Source of the DNA: Spirochaetales bacterium
GTDB lineage: Bacteria > Spirochaetota > Spirochaetia > DSM-16054 > Sediminispirochaetaceae
DNA length: 10,980 nt
Reading direction: 5' to 3'
Assembly: GCA_021767325.1 (NCBI GenBank)
Contig: JAASTM010000031.1
Location: forward strand, 1 to 10,980
Below, one piece after another: positions 7,296 through 10,980 of the stretch (the first letter of the stretch is position 1; every line of letters starts with the position of its first letter). The position numbers and the translations under genes are program-made. The notes under the pieces were generated by a model. That model had not been told where the DNA came from and did no database searches. It saw only the letters and a program-made list of their open reading frames with translations.

Positions 7296-7321
7296 TCGAG
7301 GCAAGCTCTCAGGGTGCCCCT

Positions 7322-7336
7322 CATCCCCCTGGGATG
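7322..7336. repeat. Short perfect inverted repeat upstream of deacetylase promoter
   Basis: CATCCC-CCT-GGGATG, a perfect 6-base dyad with a 3-base centre, ends 21 bases before the -35 box of the deacetylase promoter. It could be a protein site for the divergent region or chance; the right arm contains the ATG at 7334 that opens the longest reading frame. Confidence 0.3.
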
Positions 7337-7357
7337 GTTGCCGGTAGTGTTGCCCGC

Positions 7358-7393
7358 TTGAGAGAACCGATAAAAGCTTTTACAATGGTTCGC
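7358..7393 (+). promoter_or_regulatory. Promoter of deacetylase-FemAB operon, predicted leaderless
   Basis: TTGAGA (7358-7363), a 17-base spacer, TACAAT (7381-7386), then 7 bases to the ATG at 7394. The transcript would start at about 7393, giving essentially no leader. A perfect 12-base palindrome, TAAAAGCTTTTA at 7371-7382, fills the right half of the spacer and touches the -10 box; it is a good operator candidate. Confidence 0.5.
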
Positions 7394-8413
7394 ATGCAAC
7401 TACTATTTTATCCGAATCTTCCCGGGCTTCAGCATTTCGGTATGCAGATTCCGGTTCTCGACACCCGGGCTACCGCAACCATCGAAGCCCTTCAGAAGCA
7501 TAGAGTCATCGGCCCGCACATGGACACTCTGCTTTCGACCGAGCAGAGCGAAGAGATTACCCGCGAGGATATCGCCCGCGCTCACAACCCGCCGTACGTA
7601 CAGGACCTCTATTCTGACAGGCTGGAGGCGCTGCTCTTCGACGCGTATGAATTAATTGATGAACACGGCCGGTACAACCGCTACAAGCCTGAACTCGCGC
7701 AGAGCCCGCTTACCGATATTTTCCCTATAATGCGCACCCGAACCGCCGGCAGCTTGCAGTGTATGCGCAGTTCCCTTCATGAGGAGTTCTGCTTCTACTT
7801 CGGAGGCGGTTTTCATCACGCCCATGCCGGTTTCGGACACGGTTTCTGCATCATCAACGATATCGTCATCGGACTCCGCCGGCTCCAAGCTGAGGGACTG
7901 ATTCACACCGCCTGGGTAATCGACGGAGATGCCCACAAAGGCGACGGCACGGCCGCGCTCACTGCAGATGATGACTCGATCGCTACTCTGAGCATTCATA
8001 TGGGCGACGGATGGCCCCTCGACCTGCCGCGCTTCGATACACACGGAAACCTGCATCCCTCCTTTATTCCCAGCACTGTGGATATTCCAATCCGCAGCGG
8101 GGAAGAGCCGGAGTACGTCGAGCGGCTCGAGGCCGGGCTCCTGCAGCTGGAGCAGACTCTGCCGCAGCCCGATATTGCGGTGGTGGTGTTCAGCGCCGAC
8201 CCATACGAACACGATGGCCTCGATTCAGCGGCGGAGCTGAAACTCAGTCTGGAGCAGCTGAAGGCGAGGGATACGGCGATCTACGATTTCCTATCCGGCA
8301 GAGGGGTACCGGTGGCATACCTCATGGCCGGAGGCTATGGACCCCAGGCCTGGGAGGTCAACTATCAGTTTCTCGAATGGGTACTCCTCGAACGGGGCGG
8401 CCTGCAGCTATGA
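7394..8413 (+). CDS. Histone-deacetylase-fold amidohydrolase
   Basis: Zinc amidohydrolase of the HDAC/AcuC/acetylpolyamine amidohydrolase superfamily, removing acetyl or acyl groups from an amine. With the start at 7394 (339 residues) the motifs are: GGGFHHAHAGFGHGFCIIND with the catalytic His pair 141-142; VIDGDAHKGDGTA with zinc ligands Asp179 and His181; SADPYEHDGLD with the third ligand Asp269; and AGGYG with the transition-state Tyr315. All catalytic residues are present. The usual second His of DxHHG is Lys (HKG), nearer to the HQG of HDAC11-like enzymes. The frame is open from ATG 7334, but neither 7334, 7385 nor 7394 has a Shine-Dalgarno; 7394 puts the first strand (MQLLFYP) at the terminus as in the family and matches the promoter. 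The stop overlaps the FemAB start as ATGA. Substrate unknown: polyamine, protein lysine or a cell-wall amine are all possible. Confidence 0.9.
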   Translation: MQLLFYPNLPGLQHFGMQIPVLDTRATATIEALQKHRVIGPHMDTLLSTEQSEEITREDIARAHNPPYVQDLYSDRLEALLFDAYELIDEHGRYNRYKPELAQSPLTDIFPIMRTRTAGSLQCMRSSLHEEFCFYFGGGFHHAHAGFGHGFCIINDIVIGLRRLQAEGLIHTAWVIDGDAHKGDGTAALTADDDSIATLSIHMGDGWPLDLPRFDTHGNLHPSFIPSTVDIPIRSGEEPEYVERLEAGLLQLEQTLPQPDIAVVVFSADPYEHDGLDSAAELKLSLEQLKARDTAIYDFLSGRGVPVAYLMAGGYGPQAWEVNYQFLEWVLLERGGLQL

Positions 8414-9468
8414 TAAAGCTGACGCAGATCCCGGTGAACCGGGTGCAGAACCGCGGGAACCTGATGCAGTCCCGTTTTTGGGCCATAGTCAAAAACGAAA
8501 TGGGATGGCAGCCTTTCGCCTTCAAAATTGAATGGCAGCAGCAGCATGATACCCTCCTGCTGTTTATACAGCGTCCCGATCGGGCCTCCTCCTATTGCTT
8601 CGCCTATATCCCCTGGGCTCCCACCTTCTCCGTTCCGGAAGAAATCCGCGGACAGTTCCTTGAACAGGTTTCGCAGAAGCTGCTGCCATTTCTGCCTACC
8701 GGCTGTATGTTTATCCGCTACGACCTGCCCTGGGAGTCGCCGTACCATGACGAGCCGCCGCCCCCCGACAGGATGCGGGAGCTGCGGATGAACTTCGGTA
8801 CCAGTCAGAAGAATTTGCGCAAAGCGCCCACCGACATTCAGCCACCGGATACGCGTATACTCGATATCTCGAAGGACAAGGATCAGCTGCTGAAAGATAT
8901 GCGCTCTAAAACCCGCTACAATATCCGGCTTGCACGCCGGAAAGGCGTCAAGGTAAGCGATGCGGAGTTCAGCCGGATAGATGAGTGGTACCGGATGTAC
9001 GCAGCCACTGCAGAACGAAACGGGATTTCTCTGCATGACTACCGCAACTTCAAAAAACTTCTGGAGGTGGAGCAGAATGAATATCTTCCCAACACCGACA
9101 TCCACCTGCTCATCGCTGAGAAGGACCACCAGCCCCTGGCCGGGATGATTTTGGCCCTGCACGGCAGCACCGCTATGTATCTGTACGGCGCTTCGTATAC
9201 AGAACGGCGCAATCTCATGCCGACCTACCGCTTACAGTGGGAGGCTATCCAGCTGGCCCAGAAACACAACTGTGTGTATTACGATCTATTTGGAATTCCT
9301 CCGGTCGAACAGAAAGCTCACCCGATGTACGGCCTGTACCGTTTCAAGACCGGCTTCGGCGGTTACTCACTGCACCGGCAGGGCTGCTGGGACTATCCGA
9401 TCGACAAGGATGCCTATCTCAAATTCGCCGGGCAGGAACCAACCGGATCATCCTACCACCAGCGCTGA
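8410..9468 (+). CDS. FemAB-family aminoacyl/peptidyl transferase
   Basis: 352-residue protein of the FemAB/FemX family, which moves an amino acid from aminoacyl-tRNA to lipid II or peptidoglycan stem peptides. Two GNAT-like halves are readable. The junction of the first half has the signature LKDMRSKTRYNIRLARRKGVKV (161-182). The second half holds WYRMYAATAERNGI (193-206), HLLIAEKDHQPLAGMILALHG (232-252), YLYGAS, and YYDLFGIPP...GLYRFKTGFGG (290-318), all typical. No membrane helix. The frame is open upstream to 8011 only as a shadow of the deacetylase; the ATG at 8410 is chosen because it overlaps the deacetylase stop as ATGA and begins just before the conserved domain. Some family members transfer amino acids to proteins or small molecules, so a cell-wall role is likely but not certain. 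The last 21 bases overlap the convergent AlaX gene. Confidence 0.9.
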   Translation: MIKLTQIPVNRVQNRGNLMQSRFWAIVKNEMGWQPFAFKIEWQQQHDTLLLFIQRPDRASSYCFAYIPWAPTFSVPEEIRGQFLEQVSQKLLPFLPTGCMFIRYDLPWESPYHDEPPPPDRMRELRMNFGTSQKNLRKAPTDIQPPDTRILDISKDKDQLLKDMRSKTRYNIRLARRKGVKVSDAEFSRIDEWYRMYAATAERNGISLHDYRNFKKLLEVEQNEYLPNTDIHLLIAEKDHQPLAGMILALHGSTAMYLYGASYTERRNLMPTYRLQWEAIQLAQKHNCVYYDLFGIPPVEQKAHPMYGLYRFKTGFGGYSLHRQGCWDYPIDKDAYLKFAGQEPTGSSYHQR

Positions 9469-10641
9469 AAACCGCTGAAAAAACCGGGGCAACCCCTCTT
9501 TATCATTCCCGATGCCCTGCCACACGGGTGCCCGGCCGCCGCCCTTGCCGTCGATTGAGGCCAGGAGCTCTTTACGGTGGGGGTTCAGATCGAACTGCAG
9601 CTGCTCGGATACGGCAGCCATCCACTGAAAAGAATCGCCCTGATGATTGATAAGACAGGCTGCCCAGGGAGCATCAGCGGGAAACTCCTGGACGACCTTC
9701 TTAAGAAAGTCTTTTCCCTCGTCTTCGAACTCGGCGGTGATTACCGTAGTTTCATCGCCGGCAGGCTGCGCCTCGCTGAAGAGTTGCTGGGCGGTAAGGC
9801 GGGCGATGCGGCTTTCCATATAGTTGGCCCGTTTGCGCTGCTCGTTCAGCTCATCCAGACCGCTTTCTATCCGGGGCAGCAGCTCTGGCGGCTGGGCCGA
9901 GTACCAATCCACCAGAGTCTGAACGATTGTATTCTTCTGATCATAATCGCGGATTGCCCGGTCGCCGATTTTCCAGTACAGCCGGACTCTTCCGCGAATT
10001 TTTTCAGTGTTCACATGCTTGACCAGTCTCACCTCTCCGGTACTGCCGGTGTGTATGCCGCCACATGCAACCACATCATAGGTATCCAGCAGAACCAGGC
10101 GGATATCTCCGCTCACTTTGGGCTTGCGTCTCAGATCATAATTCTCGATCTCAGAATCTCCCACCCATTTGGTTCTGATTGGGAGGTTTTGGTTAATTAA
10201 CTCTATGGCAACAGTCTCGATCTCGTTGATTTCATCCTGGCTGATCGCCTCGCGGTCGATTTCGATGGTGGTGTACTCATCCCCCTGGTGAACAGCTACC
10301 GTGTTGTAACCGAAGCGGCGATACATTACCGCCGAAAGTATGTGCTGACCGGTATGCTGCTGCATATAGTCGAAGCGGTGGCTCCATTTGATCAGACCTC
10401 TTACCTGTTCGTGCGCAGGTTTTGCCGCCAGATAGTGCCACACTGCATCCTTTCGCTTCTCCACTCGGCTTACTTCGATGTTGTCGATCCAGCCGATATC
10501 CGAGGGCTGACCTCCACCCTCGGGATAAAACAGAGTTCGGTCGAGCTGCACCGCCCATTCTTTCTCGGCAGGCTCTACCTCGGTCACGGTGGCGGTAAAG
10601 CTCGATTCATACGGGGATTCATAAAACAGCAGCTCGCTCAT
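9448..10641 (-). CDS. AlaX-type alanyl-tRNA editing protein
   Basis: 397-residue stand-alone relative of the AlaRS editing domain, expected to hydrolyse mischarged Ser- or Gly-tRNA(Ala) in the cytosol. Motifs: GGGQPSD 42-48 near the N-terminus; zinc ligands His96 and His100 in HTGQH; Cys193 and His197 in CGGIH, all four present. A helical, charged stretch (about 255-290, probably coiled coil) links to a DHHA1-type C-terminal domain ending in IDGKGGGRAPVWQG (363-376), the long AlaX form. I place the start at ATG 10641, with GGAGAA at 10646-10651 as ribosome site; the in-frame TTG at 10653 lies inside that site and is less likely. It lies 21 bases after the chemoreceptor stop and is probably co-transcribed, though no functional link is obvious. 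Its 3' end overlaps the FemAB gene by 21 bases. Confidence 0.92.
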   Translation of the reverse strand: MSELLFYESPYESSFTATVTEVEPAEKEWAVQLDRTLFYPEGGGQPSDIGWIDNIEVSRVEKRKDAVWHYLAAKPAHEQVRGLIKWSHRFDYMQQHTGQHILSAVMYRRFGYNTVAVHQGDEYTTIEIDREAISQDEINEIETVAIELINQNLPIRTKWVGDSEIENYDLRRKPKVSGDIRLVLLDTYDVVACGGIHTGSTGEVRLVKHVNTEKIRGRVRLYWKIGDRAIRDYDQKNTIVQTLVDWYSAQPPELLPRIESGLDELNEQRKRANYMESRIARLTAQQLFSEAQPAGDETTVITAEFEDEGKDFLKKVVQEFPADAPWAACLINHQGDSFQWMAAVSEQLQFDLNPHRKELLASIDGKGGGRAPVWQGIGNDKEGLPRFFQRFSALVVG

Positions 10642-10645
10642 ATTA

Positions 10646-10651
10646 TTCTCC
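10646..10651 (-). promoter_or_regulatory. RBS deciding the AlaX start
   Basis: GGAGAA on the minus strand; the GGAG core lies 6 bases before ATG 10641. It overlaps the in-frame TTG at 10653, so translation from TTG would lack a ribosome site. This favours the 397-residue product. Confidence 0.65.
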
Positions 10652-10662
10652 AATTTAGCAGA

Positions 10663-10980
10663 TCAGGATCTGAATTGTTCAACCTGTTTCGAGATAGCAT
10701 CAATCGTACCGGAGATAAACTGAATTGCCTCGTTCAGGTCGGAAACGGCCGCATTTATCTCCTGAATACCGGTATTGATCTCCGATACCGCATGGTACAC
10801 ATTCTGGGATACCTCTTCAACATTGGTGGTGGAAGTGCGAATAGATTCTGCTCCGCTGGTCATGTCTGCTGAACCGCTCTTTACCTCGGCGGTTATCTCC
10901 CGCAGGGATTCCACAGCATTATTTATCTCTGTAGCTCCGGTGGAAAGCTCCTCCATGGTTGCGGAGACCTCGGTAAAGGC
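10663..10980 (-). CDS. Methyl-accepting chemotaxis protein, C-terminal end
   Basis: The last 105 residues of a chemoreceptor; the frame is open to the window edge, so the gene starts outside. The visible chain (EVSATMEELSTGATEINNAVESLREIT, later GSADMTSGAESI and NTGIQEINAAVSDLNEAI) has the heptad Ala/Ser/Glu/Gln pattern of the descending helix of the cytoplasmic signalling hairpin, including a methylation-helix style region. The hairpin tip and the sensor and membrane parts are not in the window. It ends in VEQFRS, without an NWETF-type CheR-docking tail. The Met at 10956 is internal, not a start. It is followed after 21 bases by the AlaX gene on the same strand. Confidence 0.88.
   Translation of the reverse strand, partial: AFTEVSATMEELSTGATEINNAVESLREITAEVKSGSADMTSGAESIRTSTTNVEEVSQNVYHAVSEINTGIQEINAAVSDLNEAIQFISGTIDAISKQVEQFRS

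Noticed and set aside
7334..7393. 20-residue N-terminal extension of the deacetylase from ATG 7334
   Set aside because: No ribosome site, not typical of the family, and it would place the likely promoter inside the coding sequence.
7652..8212. 186-codon open frame on the minus strand
   Set aside because: Opposite the deacetylase gene, including its catalytic motifs; a shadow.
8011..8409. N-terminal extension of FemAB by about 133 codons
   Set aside because: The extra part is the deacetylase gene read in another frame; Arg/Ala/Gly-rich with no family similarity, and ATG 8410 fits the ATGA coupling.
8365..9162. 265-codon open frame on the minus strand
   Set aside because: It lies wholly opposite the FemAB gene, which has clear family motifs; the minus-strand product has no recognisable domain.
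9463..9481. Direct repeat CGCTGAAAA, twice with a 10-base period
   Set aside because: Explained by the Phe-Phe-Gln-Arg-Phe codons of AlaX; two copies only and no wider pattern.
9486..9501. Possible intrinsic terminator for FemAB (GGGG-CAA-CCCC then TCTTT)
   Set aside because: Only four base pairs with a short T run, inside the AlaX coding sequence; too weak to call.
9577..10200. 207-codon open frame on the plus strand
   Set aside because: Mirror of the AlaX gene, whose zinc-site motifs prove the minus-strand frame.
10288..10872. 194-codon open frame on the plus strand
   Set aside because: Runs across the AlaX start and the chemoreceptor end on the opposite strand; no domain of its own.

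Overview
The window is a gene-dense stretch (about 95% coding, GC just above 50%) of what looks like a free-living bacterium. A lipid II-type FemAB aminoacyltransferase, a chemoreceptor, a PAS-GGDEF protein and a DcuC/YfcC carrier together would fit a spirochaete of the Spirochaeta group. This is an impression from gene content and protein style, not a proof. There is no rRNA, tRNA, CRISPR array, insertion sequence or phage gene. Ten protein genes are supported; the first and last run off the window edges.

Layout, left to right. (1) Plus strand 3-1630: the body of a kynureninase, joined by an ATGA overlap to a Nudix hydrolase. (2) Minus strand 4433-1627: an M20 metallopeptidase of the carboxypeptidase S/PM20D1 type followed 11 bases later by a YfcC-type carrier, probably one operon for taking up and hydrolysing an amino-acid or peptide conjugate. 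(3) Plus strand 4506-4910: a 134-residue protein with one membrane helix and a winged-helix-like cytosolic domain. (4) Minus strand 7243-4864: a membrane-tethered thioredoxin followed by a six-helix membrane PAS-PAS-GGDEF diguanylate cyclase. (5) Plus strand 7394-9468: a histone-deacetylase-fold amidohydrolase joined by an ATGA overlap to a FemAB aminoacyltransferase. (6) Minus strand 10980-9448: the C-terminal end of a methyl-accepting chemotaxis protein and, 21 bases on, an AlaX-type alanyl-tRNA editing protein.

Three points of architecture stand out. All three convergent gene pairs overlap at their 3' ends (4, 47 and 21 bases), with no convincing terminator between them. Two adjacent stop-start pairs (kynureninase-Nudix, deacetylase-FemAB) share ATGA and are probably translationally coupled. 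The cyclase and the deacetylase lack a Shine-Dalgarno sequence, and each has a sigma70-type promoter whose -10 box ends exactly 7 bases before the ATG, which predicts leaderless mRNAs; each promoter spacer also carries a dyad that could be an operator.

No single obviously new defence or mobile system is present. The most interesting leads are the leaderless promoter pair, the deacetylase-FemAB couple, the membrane-tethered winged-helix protein and the kynureninase-Nudix couple.
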